A stretch of 64,000 bases of DNA, taken from assembly GCF_008086115.1 (NCBI RefSeq), contig NZ_VSIY01000015.1, positions 310,001 to 374,000 of the forward strand. The letters run 5' to 3'. Below are positions 1-8,669 of this stretch, piece after piece; the stretch's first letter is position 1, and each line of letters starts with the position of its first letter. Under the pieces are notes generated by a model that had not been told where the DNA came from, searched no databases, and saw nothing but the letters and a program-made list of their open reading frames with translations. The translations under genes were made by a program, and so were the position numbers. This DNA is from Maritimibacter fusiformis (GTDB taxonomy: Bacteria > Pseudomonadota > Alphaproteobacteria > Rhodobacterales > Rhodobacteraceae).

Positions 1-260
1 TTTGCGATGGTCATCTTGACCACCTTGTCGGCGTCTTTCTTGATCTGCTCGCCGGTGGCGGGGTTGCGCACCATGCGCTCGGGCCGTTCGCGGCAATAGA
101 TCTTGCCGACGCCCGGCAGGGTGACGGCACCGCCGCCCGAGACTTCGCGGGTAATGACCGAAGTCACCGCGTCCAGCGCCGCCGCAGCGGCTTTCTTGTC
201 CGAGCCCATTTCTTCGGCCAGGGCAGCGACCAGTTGGGTCTTGGTCATCGGTTTCGCCAT
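1..260 (-). CDS. HU family DNA-binding protein (3' end cut by window)
   Basis: A small histone-like protein that binds and bends DNA as a dimer in the nucleoid. The visible 86 residues begin MAKPMTKTQLVAAL and carry the family pattern: an N-terminal helix pair, then the beta region with GGGAVTLPGVGKI, followed by the DNA-binding arm (RERPERMVRNPATG). Family members have about 90-100 residues, so only the last few are missing beyond the left edge. The ATG at 260 is preceded by GAGGAGAG at a good ribosome-binding distance, which fixes the start. It is transcribed away from the purine-salvage operon on the same strand, after a 144-bp gap that should hold its promoter. Confidence 0.93.
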   Translation of the reverse strand, partial: MAKPMTKTQLVAALAEEMGSDKKAAAAALDAVTSVITREVSGGGAVTLPGVGKIYCRERPERMVRNPATGEQIKKDADKVVKMTIA

Positions 261-345
261 GTATTCTCTCCTCACATGTCCCATTCTTGGGTTCGATGCG
301 GCGCATTTAACTGATAGTCGGCGCGCCGCACAATCTCTGGTGTCG

Positions 346-373
346 AAAAAAGCCGGAAAATAACGGGTTTTCC
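346..373 (-). terminator. weak terminator-like stem after amn
   Basis: On the minus strand GGAAAA, a 7-nt loop and TTTTCC are followed by GGC and six T. The stem is short and A/U-rich, so it is a weak candidate for ending the ade-amn transcript. The same gap should also hold the HU promoter. Confidence 0.3.
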
Positions 374-404
374 ACCGATATTTCGTCGGATTTTCGCATT
401 CCCC

Positions 405-1892
405 CTACAGAAAGGCGGTTTCCTCGAACGAGCGCAGTTTCCGGCTGTGGATGCGCTCGAGCGGCATCTCGCGCAAAAGCTCCATGGCGCGGATGCCGAT
501 CAGGAGGTGCCGGGCGACCTGAGAGGTGTAGAATTCGCTCGCCATGCCCGGCAATTTCAACTCGCCATGCAGCGGTTTGTCGGACACGCAGAGCAGGGTT
601 CCATAGGGCACCCGGAAGCGAAAACCGTTGGCGGCGATGGTGGCGCTTTCCATGTCGAGCGCGATGGCGCGCGACTGGCTCAGCCGCTGCACCGGGCCGG
701 TATGCTCACGCAATTCCCAGTTGCGGTTGTCAAAACTCGCCACCGTGCCGGTGCGCATGATCCGCTTGAGTTCGTAGCCCTCCAGCTCGGTCACCTCCGC
801 CACGGCGTTTTCCAGCGCGATCTGGATTTCCGCCAGCGGCGGGATCGGCACCCAGGTTGGCAGGTCGTCGTCCAGCACCTTGTCTTCGCGCAGGTAGGCA
901 TGTGCCAGCACGAAATCGCCCAACCGCTGCGAGTTGCGCAGGCCGGCGCAATGGCCGACCATCAGCCAGGCATGCGGGCGCAGCACCGCGATGTGGTCGG
1001 TCGCGGTCTTGGCATTGGACGGGCCGACCCCGATGTTGACCAGGGTGATGCCGCTGCGGTCGGGCCGTTTGAGGTGATAGGTCGGCATCTGCGGCAGCTT
1101 GGCCGGGTGGTCGATGCTGCAACCGGCCTCGAAGATCTCGCAGTTCCCCGGCCCGACGAAACTGGTATAGCCGCTGTCGGGATCGGCCAGCATGGCGCGG
1201 GCGACGGCCTCGAATTCCTCGACATAGAACTGGTAGTTGGTGAACAGAACGTGGTTCTGGAAATGCTCGGGCAGGGTTGCCGTGTAATGCGCCAGCCGCG
1301 CCAGCGAATAGTCGACGCGCTGCGCGGTGAACGGCGCCAAGGGCGACGAGCCGTCGGCGTGCAGATAGCCCAGCCCGTTGACGATGTTGTCATGGGTGGT
1401 CGACAGGTCGGGCACGTCGAACACGTCACGCAGCGGAAACGGCATCGCGCCTTCCTGTGGCACGGTGATGTCCGAGCGTCCGGCAACCGCGAAATGCACC
1501 GGGATCGGGGTGGTCGACAACCCGATCCAGATCGGCACGCCGTGGTTCTGCATCAACAACGCGATCTGCTGCGTCAGGTAGTCGCCGAACAGGTCGGGCC
1601 GGGTGATCGTGGTCGAATACGCCCCCGGCCCCGAAACATGGCCAAAGCTCAACCGGCTGTCGATCGGATCGTGGCTCGAGGTGCGCAGCCGGATCTCGGG
1701 GTAATAGGCGCGAAACCGGTTCTTCGGTCGCGCCGCACCGATCGCGGCCTGCGAGAATTTCTCGGTCAGGAAGGCGCAGGCGTCATCGTAAAGCTCGTTC
1801 AGGCGGGCAACCGCGGCGGCGGGGTCTCGGAATCGCTCCGGCTCGGGAATCGCCGGGGTCACGACCGGCAGGGTCAGGTCTCGGGGCGACAT
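405..1892 (-). CDS. amn: AMP nucleosidase
   Basis: Cytoplasmic enzyme that hydrolyses AMP to adenine and ribose 5-phosphate, used in purine salvage and control of adenylate levels. At 495 residues it has the family's usual length. An N-terminal AMN-specific region (to about residue 180, with YYPEIR and GLSTTPIPVHFA) precedes a nucleoside-phosphorylase-like C-terminal half containing GPSNAKTATDHIAVLRP and, near the end, ALDMESATIAANGFRFRVP. The start ATG overlaps the stop of the adenine deaminase gene (TGATG), so the two are translationally coupled. The product of this enzyme, adenine, is the substrate of that neighbour, which supports a two-step AMP to hypoxanthine route. Confidence 0.95.
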   Translation of the reverse strand: MSPRDLTLPVVTPAIPEPERFRDPAAAVARLNELYDDACAFLTEKFSQAAIGAARPKNRFRAYYPEIRLRTSSHDPIDSRLSFGHVSGPGAYSTTITRPDLFGDYLTQQIALLMQNHGVPIWIGLSTTPIPVHFAVAGRSDITVPQEGAMPFPLRDVFDVPDLSTTHDNIVNGLGYLHADGSSPLAPFTAQRVDYSLARLAHYTATLPEHFQNHVLFTNYQFYVEEFEAVARAMLADPDSGYTSFVGPGNCEIFEAGCSIDHPAKLPQMPTYHLKRPDRSGITLVNIGVGPSNAKTATDHIAVLRPHAWLMVGHCAGLRNSQRLGDFVLAHAYLREDKVLDDDLPTWVPIPPLAEIQIALENAVAEVTELEGYELKRIMRTGTVASFDNRNWELREHTGPVQRLSQSRAIALDMESATIAANGFRFRVPYGTLLCVSDKPLHGELKLPGMASEFYTSQVARHLLIGIRAMELLREMPLERIHSRKLRSFEETAFL

Positions 1893-3697
1893 CAGGGCTC
1901 CTCGAACAGATCGGTAATCTTGAAGGCGGTCACATCGACAAGTCCGAGGTCGGAAATCCGCAGCTCGGGAATGACGACCAGCGCCAGGAGCGAGTGCTGC
2001 ATGTAGGCGTTGTTGAGTGTGCAGCCACAGGCCGCCATCGCCTCGACCATCGCTTGCGCCTTGGCGGCGACGATCTCGGCGGGTTCTTCCGACATCAGCC
2101 CGGCGATCGGCAGTTCCACCAGCGCGATTTCCCGCCCGTCCCGAAACACGGTGATGCCGCCGCCAACCTCGCCCAGCCGGTTCGCCGCCAGCGCCATGTC
2201 GGTGCGCGAGGTGCCGACCACGATCATGTGGTGGCTGTCATGCGCCACGGTCGAGGCCATCGCCATGTTGCCGGTGTAGCCGAAACCCGACACGAACCCG
2301 TTGACCACGCCGCCGGTGCCCCGGTGCCGCTCAACCAGCGCGATCTGCGCCACGTCGGCGGCCGCATCGCCGTCGACGATCCCGTCTCGCACCTCCAGTT
2401 CGGCCGTCAGCGCCCTGGTCGGCGCCTGGTTCTCGACCACGCCGATCACCTTGGCGGTGACGCGGTTGGCGCCCTCGGGGGCAATGATTTCGAAATTGGC
2501 GGCGCTCAGGGTCTTGCCCAGATGCACGGTGCCCCGCGCGCTGTCGGGCCAGTCCAGATGCGGCGTCTCGACGGTTATCTTGCCGTCCATCGCCACCGTC
2601 CGCCCCCGCGCGATGACCTGCTCGATCGGCAGCGTCACGAGGTCCGAAGTCAGGATCACATCCGCCCGCCGCCCCGGAGCGATGGACCCCAACTCGCGTT
2701 CCAGCCCGAAATGCGTGGCGGTGTTGATCGTCGCCATCTGCAGCGCCACCAGCGGATCGCAGCCGCAAGCGATGGCGTGGCGCACCACCCGGTTCATATG
2801 CCCGTCATGGACCAGCGTGCCGGAATGGCTGTCGTCGGTGCAGAGGATGAAGTTGCGCGGATCGAGCCCCTTTTCGGTGACGGCGGTAATCTGCGTCTCG
2901 ACGTCATACCAGGCCGAGCCCAGCCGCATCATCGCGCGCATGCCCTGACGCACCCGCGCAATCGCATCGGCCTCGCAGGTGCCTTCGTGATCGTCGGCCG
3001 GCCCGCCGGCGGCATAGGCGTGAAACGCCGTGCCAAGGTCGGGGCTGGCATAATGCCCGCCCACAATCTTGCCCGCCACCTGCGTCGCCGCGATCTCGGC
3101 CAGCATCTTGGGGTCGGCATTGACCACGCCGGGAAAGTTCATCATCTCGCCCAGCCCGATGATGCCCGGCCAGGTCATCGCCTCGGCCACATCCTCGGCG
3201 CTGATCTCGAACCCGGTGGTTTCCAGCCCCGGCGCGCTGGGCGCGCAGGAGGGCATCTCGGTGAAGATGTTGACCGGCTGCAGCATCGCCTCGTCATGCA
3301 TCATCCGCACGCCGTCCAACCCAAGCACATTGGCGATTTCGTGCGGGTCGGTGAACATGGTGGTGGTGCCGTGCGGGATGACGGCGCGGGCGAACCCCGC
3401 CGGGGTCAGCATCCCGCTTTCGATATGCATATGGGCGTCGCAAAGACCGGGGATCAGATAACGGCCATCGGCCTCGATCACCTCGGTATCGGGGCCGATG
3501 CAATGGCCGGCGTCCGGGCCGACATAGGCAAAGCGCCCGTCGGCGATCGCCACCTGCCAGCCGTCCAGCACTTCGCGGCTCTGCACATTGACCAGCTTGC
3601 CGCCACGGATCACGCAATCGGCAGGTTCACGCCCGGCGGCAACCGCGACAAGTCGCGCGGCGCTTTCGGGCCAGGATTTGAAGGGTGTATCGCTCAT
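1892..3697 (-). CDS. ade: adenine deaminase
   Basis: Metal-dependent amidohydrolase converting adenine to hypoxanthine and ammonia. The metal-binding HxH lies in LCDAHMHIESGM near residue 90, followed by TDPHEIANVLG and the later CTDDSHSG segment, all typical of the AdeC family. I place the start at the ATG at 3697 (MSDTPFKSWP), giving 601 residues; an upstream in-frame start would add 31 residues that do not resemble the family. A 16-bp perfect palindrome lies 39 bp upstream. The gene is first in an operon with amn. No metal ligand appears to be missing. Confidence 0.95.
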   Translation of the reverse strand: MSDTPFKSWPESAARLVAVAAGREPADCVIRGGKLVNVQSREVLDGWQVAIADGRFAYVGPDAGHCIGPDTEVIEADGRYLIPGLCDAHMHIESGMLTPAGFARAVIPHGTTTMFTDPHEIANVLGLDGVRMMHDEAMLQPVNIFTEMPSCAPSAPGLETTGFEISAEDVAEAMTWPGIIGLGEMMNFPGVVNADPKMLAEIAATQVAGKIVGGHYASPDLGTAFHAYAAGGPADDHEGTCEADAIARVRQGMRAMMRLGSAWYDVETQITAVTEKGLDPRNFILCTDDSHSGTLVHDGHMNRVVRHAIACGCDPLVALQMATINTATHFGLERELGSIAPGRRADVILTSDLVTLPIEQVIARGRTVAMDGKITVETPHLDWPDSARGTVHLGKTLSAANFEIIAPEGANRVTAKVIGVVENQAPTRALTAELEVRDGIVDGDAAADVAQIALVERHRGTGGVVNGFVSGFGYTGNMAMASTVAHDSHHMIVVGTSRTDMALAANRLGEVGGGITVFRDGREIALVELPIAGLMSEEPAEIVAAKAQAMVEAMAACGCTLNNAYMQHSLLALVVIPELRISDLGLVDVTAFKITDLFEEP

Positions 3698-3735
3698 GGA
3701 GTGATTGTGAAGCAAAGGCGGGCGAGTGCAAGGTC

Positions 3736-3751
3736 TCGAGTTATAACTCGA
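3736..3751. promoter_or_regulatory. 16-bp palindrome upstream of ade
   Basis: TCGAGTTATAACTCGA is a perfect 16-bp palindrome, 39 bp upstream of the ade start. Its core TATAAC could also serve as a -10 element on the minus strand, though no convincing -35 is visible 17 bp upstream. Its position suits an operator for a dimeric regulator of the ade-amn operon. No regulator gene is adjacent. Confidence 0.45.
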
Positions 3752-3796
3752 AGAATTTGTCCTTGTAGAAGCGAACTGCCCATGATTCACTGAAAT

Positions 3797-4003
3797 TGAG
3801 GCCCATCGACGTTTCGTCAGCTAAGTTTGCCGCCTAGCAGCCCTTCTTGGGCTTGGAGCGTCGGTGCGGCTTCACCGGTACAGTTTTTGGACCCGGCTTC
3901 TTGCCACTGCGTACGGTCTTCGTGACCTTCTTGCATCCTGCCATCTAACCACCTCCTTTCCCTCGCAGTAGCGAGCAGATATTGGGAGTGCCGATGGGCC
4001 TCA
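3797..4003. repeat. 12-bp inverted repeat flanking a small ORF
   Basis: TGAGGCCCATCG at 3797-3808 is exactly inverted as CGATGGGCCTCA at 3992-4003, enclosing the 36-codon gene at 3834-3944. The ends resemble terminal inverted repeats of a roughly 207-bp element, but no matching target duplication is visible (AAAT on one side, TACA on the other) and there is no transposase. The alternative is a long-range RNA or DNA stem. Confidence 0.5.
3834..3944 (-). CDS. 36-residue very basic small protein
   Basis: An unrecognised 36-residue protein starting MAGCKKVTKTVRSGKK and ending RRSKPKKGC. I count 14 Lys or Arg and no acidic residue, with Cys at position 4 and as the last residue. The case for a real gene is the near-perfect Shine-Dalgarno AAAGGAGGTGG five bases before the ATG, one of the strongest in the window, with a 5-bp stem-loop (CTCGC/GCGAG) just upstream of it. 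No membrane segment or signal peptide is visible. A nucleic-acid-binding or ribosome-associated role would fit the charge, but that is inference only. It lies between adenine deaminase and a decayed aldolase gene, inside a 12-bp inverted repeat. Confidence 0.6.
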   Translation of the reverse strand: MAGCKKVTKTVRSGKKPGPKTVPVKPHRRSKPKKGC

Positions 4004-4095
4004 TACAAACTATAGGCTTACCAACCGTGTCAAGAAAAGGTAAATATGGATCTTTCAAGGCATGAAAGTTGCCTTAATGTTCTTTTAATTCTCTG

Positions 4096-4347
4096 GTGAT
4101 CTGTAGTCACGGTATCATGGTCACCGGCGCCAACGTGGCCGAGACCTTCAACCGCCTGTTCTATTTCGAGCGTGCCGCCGAGACCTATATCCGCGCGCTT
4201 CAAACCGGCCAGCCGCTTCGGGTGATGCCCGACGACATCGCCGAAAAGACCGCGCGCGAGATCGACGGCTATCCGGGGCAGGCCGAGCGGCATCTGGATG
4301 AGATAAAGCTGATCCTTGATGCCGAAGGGTCGGACTATGCCGCCTGA
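4096..4347 (+). pseudogene. C-terminal remnant of a class II aldolase/adducin protein
   Basis: The frame reads CSHGIMVTGANVAETFNR, then LFYFERAAETYIRALQTG and ends with a GYPGQAERHLDEIKLILD stretch. This matches the final third of class II aldolase/adducin-domain proteins (HG-(I/L)-x-V-x-G, then the helix with ERAAE). Family members have about 250 residues; only about 83 remain, and the N-terminal part with most metal ligands and catalytic residues is absent. Directly upstream the sequence becomes AT-rich (23 of 60 G+C at 4021-4080, counted by hand) and no start with a ribosome site fits. I therefore call it a truncated gene whose 5' part was deleted or replaced. A functional short protein from GTG 4096 is possible but unlikely. 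Confidence 0.75.
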
Positions 4348-4385
4348 GGCTTGCGGGTGCGGCGCGCAAATTGGATAAACCGACC

Positions 4386-5252
4386 ATGACAAACACGATG
4401 CTCATATTCGGCTGCGGCTATTCCGGCCGCGCACTGGCCAAGACCCTGATCGCCGAGGGCTGGCGCGTCATCGGGACCACCCGCAGCCCCGACAAGGCCG
4501 CCGCGCTGGCCGCCGAGGGGATCGAGCCGGTGATTTGGCCCGGCAGCGACATGGCGCCCCATCTGGCCGAGGCCACGCATCTGCTGTTGTCGGCGGCGCC
4601 GGACGATGATGGCGATCCGGTTCTGGCGGCCCTGCGCGACGAGATCGCGGCTGAGCGGTTCGACTGGGTCGGCTACCTCTCGACCACCGGCGTTTATGGT
4701 GACCACCAGGGCGGTTGGGTCGACGAGACCACGCCGCTGACCCCGTCAACGCGGCGCGGGCGTCAGAGGGTCAGGGCCGAGGGGCAATGGCAGGCGCTGG
4801 CGGACGAGGCCGGACTGCCGCTGCATGTCTTTCGCCTGGCGGGGATATACGGGCCGGGGCGGGGACCGTTCGCCAAGGTCCGGCGCGGCACCGCGCGGCG
4901 GATCGTCAAGCCGGGGCAGGTGTTTTCGCGCATCCATGTCGAGGACATCGCCGGGGTGCTTGCCGCGTCGATCCGCAGGCCGAACCCCGGGGCGGTCTAC
5001 AACGTCTGCGACGACCTCGCGGCACCCCCCGAAGATGTTCTGGCGCATGCCGCCGAGCTTCTGGGTGTTGCGCCGCCGCCCGAGGAAGACTTCGCCAGCG
5101 CCGAGATGACACCAATGGCGCGCAGCTTCTATGCCGAGTCCAAGCGGGTGCGAAATGACCGGATCAAGACCGATCTGGGTGTCGAACTGAAGTATCCGAC
5201 CTATCGCGACGGGCTTGCCGCGCTGCTGGCGCTGGAGGCGGAAGAAGAATAG
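4386..5252 (+). CDS. SDR-family NAD(P)-dependent epimerase-like protein (YeeZ type)
   Basis: A 288-residue Rossmann-fold protein of the extended short-chain dehydrogenase/reductase family. The N-terminal nucleotide-binding loop is MLIFGCGYSGRALAK, followed by an Arg at the end of the second strand (GTTRSPDK), which favours NADP. A YLSTTGVYGDHQGGWVDE stretch and RLAGIYGPGRGPF correspond to the conserved SDR segments; the usual YxxxK pair is not clear, as in many YeeZ-like proteins of unknown substrate. I chose the ATG at 4386 over the TTG at 4371 because homology begins just after it. It ends at a GC-rich hairpin facing the convergent small gene. Confidence 0.85.
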   Translation: MTNTMLIFGCGYSGRALAKTLIAEGWRVIGTTRSPDKAAALAAEGIEPVIWPGSDMAPHLAEATHLLLSAAPDDDGDPVLAALRDEIAAERFDWVGYLSTTGVYGDHQGGWVDETTPLTPSTRRGRQRVRAEGQWQALADEAGLPLHVFRLAGIYGPGRGPFAKVRRGTARRIVKPGQVFSRIHVEDIAGVLAASIRRPNPGAVYNVCDDLAAPPEDVLAHAAELLGVAPPPEEDFASAEMTPMARSFYAESKRVRNDRIKTDLGVELKYPTYRDGLAALLALEAEEE

Positions 5253-5269
5253 GGCGCCCGAAGGCGCCC
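5252..5269. terminator. GC-rich hairpin between convergent genes
   Basis: GGGCGCC-CGAA-GGCGCCC forms a 7-bp stem with a four-base loop exactly between the SDR gene and the convergent small membrane gene. There is no T run on either side, so a transcription stop here would be weak or need Rho. Confidence 0.5.
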
Positions 5270-5295
5270 CATTCAGCAGGTCTGTCCGGCGTCGC

Positions 5296-5487
5296 TTACG
5301 GCAAGAAGATGATGCTGGTCGCGACGGCCAGAACGAACAGGATCGGCGGCAACAGGTGCTGGTTCATCGACGAACCGGAGGCCTGTTCGATCACGATGGC
5401 CGGCTCCATGATCGGTGGAGCGACGGTTCCGGCAACGGCTGCACCAGCGACCAGTGCAAAGGCGGCGCCAAGTACGAACTTTTTCAT
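5296..5487 (-). CDS. 63-residue small exported or membrane protein
   Basis: The protein begins MKKFVLGAAFALVAGAAVAG, a clear signal-peptide-like segment, followed by about 20 polar residues (PIMEPAIVIEQASGSS) and a second hydrophobic stretch LLPPILFVLAVATSIIFLP at the very end. It could be a secreted peptide with a C-terminal anchor or a two-helix membrane protein. Small proteins of this architecture are frequent hypothetical genes in Rhodobacterales. I chose the ATG at 5487 because the signal sequence starts there; upstream in-frame codons encode unrelated sequence. It lies 120 bp downstream of dxs and is convergent with the SDR gene. Function unknown. Confidence 0.7.
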   Translation of the reverse strand: MKKFVLGAAFALVAGAAVAGTVAPPIMEPAIVIEQASGSSMNQHLLPPILFVLAVATSIIFLP

Positions 5488-5607
5488 TTCACTTACCCCA
5501 GGTCTTGGAAATTGGACCCGACTAACTTGTGGTTGCATCCGGGCGAAGTCCACCCGTTCCAAGGCTTTGGCGGACAATATTCCGGCGGTGTTGCATATCG
5601 GGTGCAA

Positions 5608-7548
5608 TCATGCGCGATCCGTCGCCCGTTTGGCTCCGAGGTCGGCGATTCCAAGCGCGGACAGTGCCTTGGCCTCGATCTGTTCGGCATTCAGCCCGGC
5701 GGTTGCATACATGTCTTTGGGGCTGGCGTGGTCGATGAACGTGTCCGGCAGAACCATCGAGCGGAAGCGTAGCCCGGCATCGAACGCGCCATGTTCGGCC
5801 AGAAATTGCGCGACATGACTACCGAAGCCGCCGATGGCGCCCTCTTCGATGGTGATCAGCGCCTCGTGATCGGCGGCGAGTGACAGGATCAACGCCTCGT
5901 CCAGCGGCTTGGCAAAGCGTGCGTCGGCCACGGTCGGCGTGATGCCCCGCCCCGCCAGCCGTTCGGCGGCCAGCATGGTCTCGGACAGCCGTGTCCCCAG
6001 GCTCAGAAGCGCGATGCGGCTGCCCTGTTGCATGATCCGGCCCTTGCCGATCTCCAGAACCTGCGGCGCCTCCGGCATTTCGGTGCCGACGCCCTCGCCG
6101 CGCGGGTAGCGCACGGCGGAGGGGCCATCGTCAATCGCGGCGGCGGTGGCGACCATGTGCACAAGCTCGGCCTCATCCGCCGGGGCCATGATGGTGAAGC
6201 CCGGCAGGTTGCCGAGATAGGCCAGGTCGAAACTGCCGGCATGGGTTGCGCCATCGGCCCCGACCAGCCCGGCGCGGTCGATCATGAACCTGACCGGCAG
6301 ACGCTGGATCGCCACGTCATGCACCACCTGGTCATAGCCGCGTTGCAGGAACGTCGAATAGATCGCGCAGAACGGCCGCATCCCGCCCGCCGCCAGCGCC
6401 GCCGAGAAGGTCACGCCGTGCTGCTCGGCGATGCCCACGTCGAAGACGCGCGACGGAAAGCGGTCGGCGAGGTAGTTCACCCCGGTCCCGTCCGGCATCG
6501 CGGCGGTGACGGCGCAGATGCGGCTGTCCTTTTCGGCAAGCTGGGTCAGGGTCTTGCCGAACACCGAGGTATAGGACGGCGCGTTCGGCTTGGCCTTTTG
6601 CTGCTTGCCGGTGACCACGTCGAATTTCGCGGTGGCATGGCCCCGGTCGTTGGCTCTTTCGGCATGGGGGTAGCCCTTGCCCTTCTTGGTGATGACATGG
6701 ATCAGGACCGGCCCGGTGGCGCGTTCGTGGACGGTGCCGAGCACGCCCATCAACTGATCAATGTCGTGGCCATCGAGCGGGCCGATATAGGAAAAGCCCA
6801 GTTCCTCGAACAGGGTGCCGCCGACGGTCATCGACTTCAGCACTTCCTTGGCCCGGCGCGCGCCTTCCTGGAACGGCGGCGGCAACAGGCTGACCGCGCC
6901 CTTGGCGGCGGCCTTCAATTCCTGGAACGGTTCGGTCTCATAGAGCCGCGTCAGGTAGTTCGACAGCGCGCCGACCGGCGGCGCGATGGACATCTCGTTG
7001 TCGTTCAGGATGACGAACATGCGCTTTTTCAGGTGGCCGGCGTTGTTCATCGCCTCGAATGCCATGCCCGCGCTCATCGAGCCGTCGCCGATCACCGCGA
7101 CGGTGTCGCCGATGCCGTGCTCGGGCGCGCCACCCAGATCGCGGGCGCAGGCAAAGCCCAGCGCCGCCGAGATCGAGGTCGAGCTATGCGCCGCACCGAA
7201 CGGGTCATAGGGGCTTTCCGCGCGCTTGGTGAAACCCGACAGCCCGTTCTTCTGCCGCAGCGTGCGGATACGGTCGCGCCGCCCGGTCAGGATCTTGTGC
7301 GGATAGGCCTGGTGGCCCACGTCCCAGATCAGCTTGTCGCGCGGCGTGTCGAACACCGCGTGCAGCGCCACGGTCAGTTCGACCACCCCCAGCCCCGCGC
7401 CCAGGTGTCCGCCGGTTTCGCTGACGGCGCTGATGGTCTCGGCCCGGACTTCATCGGCCAGTTGCCGCAATTCGCGCAGCGACAGCGCCTTCATGTCGGC
7501 GGGCGACTGGATGCGGTCGAGCAGAGGGGTTTCGGGGCGGTCTGGCAT
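5608..7548 (-). CDS. dxs: 1-deoxy-D-xylulose-5-phosphate synthase
   Basis: Thiamine-diphosphate enzyme condensing pyruvate and glyceraldehyde 3-phosphate, the first step of the MEP isoprenoid pathway. The 646 residues match family length. Visible landmarks: [16 protein letters not shown] near the N-terminus, the thiamine-binding [16 protein letters not shown], the transketolase-type [18 protein letters not shown], and [15 protein letters not shown]. It is the last gene of an operon with a histone-deacetylase-like gene, xseB and ispA, so two isoprenoid enzymes are co-expressed. The gap to ispA is only 18 bp. Confidence 0.97.
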   Translation of the reverse strand: MPDRPETPLLDRIQSPADMKALSLRELRQLADEVRAETISAVSETGGHLGAGLGVVELTVALHAVFDTPRDKLIWDVGHQAYPHKILTGRRDRIRTLRQKNGLSGFTKRAESPYDPFGAAHSSTSISAALGFACARDLGGAPEHGIGDTVAVIGDGSMSAGMAFEAMNNAGHLKKRMFVILNDNEMSIAPPVGALSNYLTRLYETEPFQELKAAAKGAVSLLPPPFQEGARRAKEVLKSMTVGGTLFEELGFSYIGPLDGHDIDQLMGVLGTVHERATGPVLIHVITKKGKGYPHAERANDRGHATAKFDVVTGKQQKAKPNAPSYTSVFGKTLTQLAEKDSRICAVTAAMPDGTGVNYLADRFPSRVFDVGIAEQHGVTFSAALAAGGMRPFCAIYSTFLQRGYDQVVHDVAIQRLPVRFMIDRAGLVGADGATHAGSFDLAYLGNLPGFTIMAPADEAELVHMVATAAAIDDGPSAVRYPRGEGVGTEMPEAPQVLEIGKGRIMQQGSRIALLSLGTRLSETMLAAERLAGRGITPTVADARFAKPLDEALILSLAADHEALITIEEGAIGGFGSHVAQFLAEHGAFDAGLRFRSMVLPDTFIDHASPKDMYATAGLNAEQIEAKALSALGIADLGAKRATDRA

Positions 7549-7566
7549 CAGAACCTCACGAGGGGC

Positions 7567-8430
7567 CTACGAGTCCCGCGAGATAACGAAACGCGCGGCC
7601 TCCCGCAAGGTTTGCGCCTCATTTCCGTAGGGCGCAAGCGCCTCGCAGGCGGCGTCCACCAACTCCTGCGCCCGCGTCTTGGCGGCGTCGAGACCCAGCA
7701 GCGACACGAAGGTCGCCTTGTGCTTGTCCGCATCCTTTCCGGTGGCCTTGCCGACGCGGTCGGGGTCACCCTCGACATCGAGCACGTCGTCGGCAATCTG
7801 GAACGCCAGCCCCACCGCCGCGCCATAGCGGCGAAGCGGATCGGTCGACACCCCCGCCATCACCGCCCCGGCCATCGCCGACCAGCGGATCAGCGCCCCG
7901 GTCTTGCCCGCCTGAAGTGCGATGATCTGGTCGAGCGTCAGCGGTGTCTCGGCGGTCTCGGCGGCGATATCGAGTGCTTGGCCCAGCACCATGCCCTCGG
8001 CCCCGGCGGCATGGGCCAGGCTGCGCGACAGTTCGATCCGCACCTCGGCTGTGCCCACCTCGTCGCGGCCCAGAAGCTCGAACGCCAAGGCTTGCAGCGC
8101 GTCACCGGCCAGAACGGCGGTGGCCTCGTCCCACTTGCGGTGAACGGTCGGCTGGCCCCGGCGCAGATCGTCGTCATCCATGCAGGGCAGATCGTCATGC
8201 ACCAGCGAATAGGCGTGGATCGCCTCGACCGCCGCTGCCGGAAACTGCGCGCTGTCGGCGTCGATACCCAGCATCCGTGCGCCTTCCAGCACCAGGAACG
8301 CCCGCATCCCCTTGCCCCCGGCAACCGCGTGGCGCATCGGTGCGGCCATCGGGCCGGACGCGGGCAGGGCGGTGCCCAGGCAGGCTTGCGCGACCTCGCG
8401 GGTTTCGGCCAGCCGCGAGCGGAACATCAC
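7567..8430 (-). CDS. ispA: polyprenyl synthetase (farnesyl diphosphate synthase type)
   Basis: Prenyltransferase making farnesyl (possibly geranylgeranyl) diphosphate from IPP and DMAPP, feeding quinones, undecaprenyl phosphate and pigments. Both Asp-rich motifs are present: DDLPCMDDDDLRRG and, later, FQIADDVLDVEGD. The 287 residues fit the short-chain IspA group. The start overlaps the end of xseB by 4 bases (ATGA), the common alphaproteobacterial arrangement xseB-ispA-dxs. Chain length cannot be fixed by eye. Confidence 0.94.
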   Translation of the reverse strand: MMFRSRLAETREVAQACLGTALPASGPMAAPMRHAVAGGKGMRAFLVLEGARMLGIDADSAQFPAAAVEAIHAYSLVHDDLPCMDDDDLRRGQPTVHRKWDEATAVLAGDALQALAFELLGRDEVGTAEVRIELSRSLAHAAGAEGMVLGQALDIAAETAETPLTLDQIIALQAGKTGALIRWSAMAGAVMAGVSTDPLRRYGAAVGLAFQIADDVLDVEGDPDRVGKATGKDADKHKATFVSLLGLDAAKTRAQELVDAACEALAPYGNEAQTLREAARFVISRDS

Positions 8431-8669
8431 AACCCTTCGACAGGGGTGGTGCCGGTGGGGTTGCCGTCCTGGTCGAGGGTGATCGCGGCGACCTTCTCCT
8501 CGGCTTCCTTGAGCTTGACCTCGCAGCGTGCCTTGAGCTTGGCGCCGCGCTCGTAAAGCTCGATCGACGCCTCCAGCGCCACGTCGCCACGTTCAAGCTG
8601 GCCGACCACCGCTTCCAGTTCCGCCATCGCTTCCTCGAAGCTCATCTCGTCCACCGGCTTGTCGGTCAT
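8427..8669 (-). CDS. xseB: exodeoxyribonuclease VII small subunit
   Basis: An 80-residue subunit that forms the helical stalk of exonuclease VII together with XseA. The sequence MSFEEAMAELEAVVGQLERGDVALEASIELYERG is the family signature, followed by a charged helix ending in KLKEAEEKVAAI. It overlaps both neighbours by 4 bases, so translation of this operon is coupled. xseA is not in the window. Confidence 0.96.
   Translation of the reverse strand: MTDKPVDEMSFEEAMAELEAVVGQLERGDVALEASIELYERGAKLKARCEVKLKEAEEKVAAITLDQDGNPTGTTPVEGL

Noticed and set aside
3797..4003. An insertion sequence or MITE defined by the 12-bp inverted repeats
   Set aside because: No transposase, no target duplication and no second copy in the window. 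Kept only as a repeat and a finding.
3817..4008. A 63-codon minus-strand frame over the small basic gene
   Set aside because: It has no ribosome site at its start and runs in a different frame from the 36-codon gene, which has an excellent Shine-Dalgarno.
4046..4099. A 17-codon frame in the AT-rich junction behind AAAAGG
   Set aside because: Too short and without any supporting feature; it overlaps the start of the aldolase remnant.
6028..8556. An 842-codon open frame on the plus strand opposite dxs and ispA
   Set aside because: It is an antisense shadow of GC-rich coding sequence; composition is rich in Arg, His and Gly with no domain, while dxs and ispA have full motifs on the other strand.
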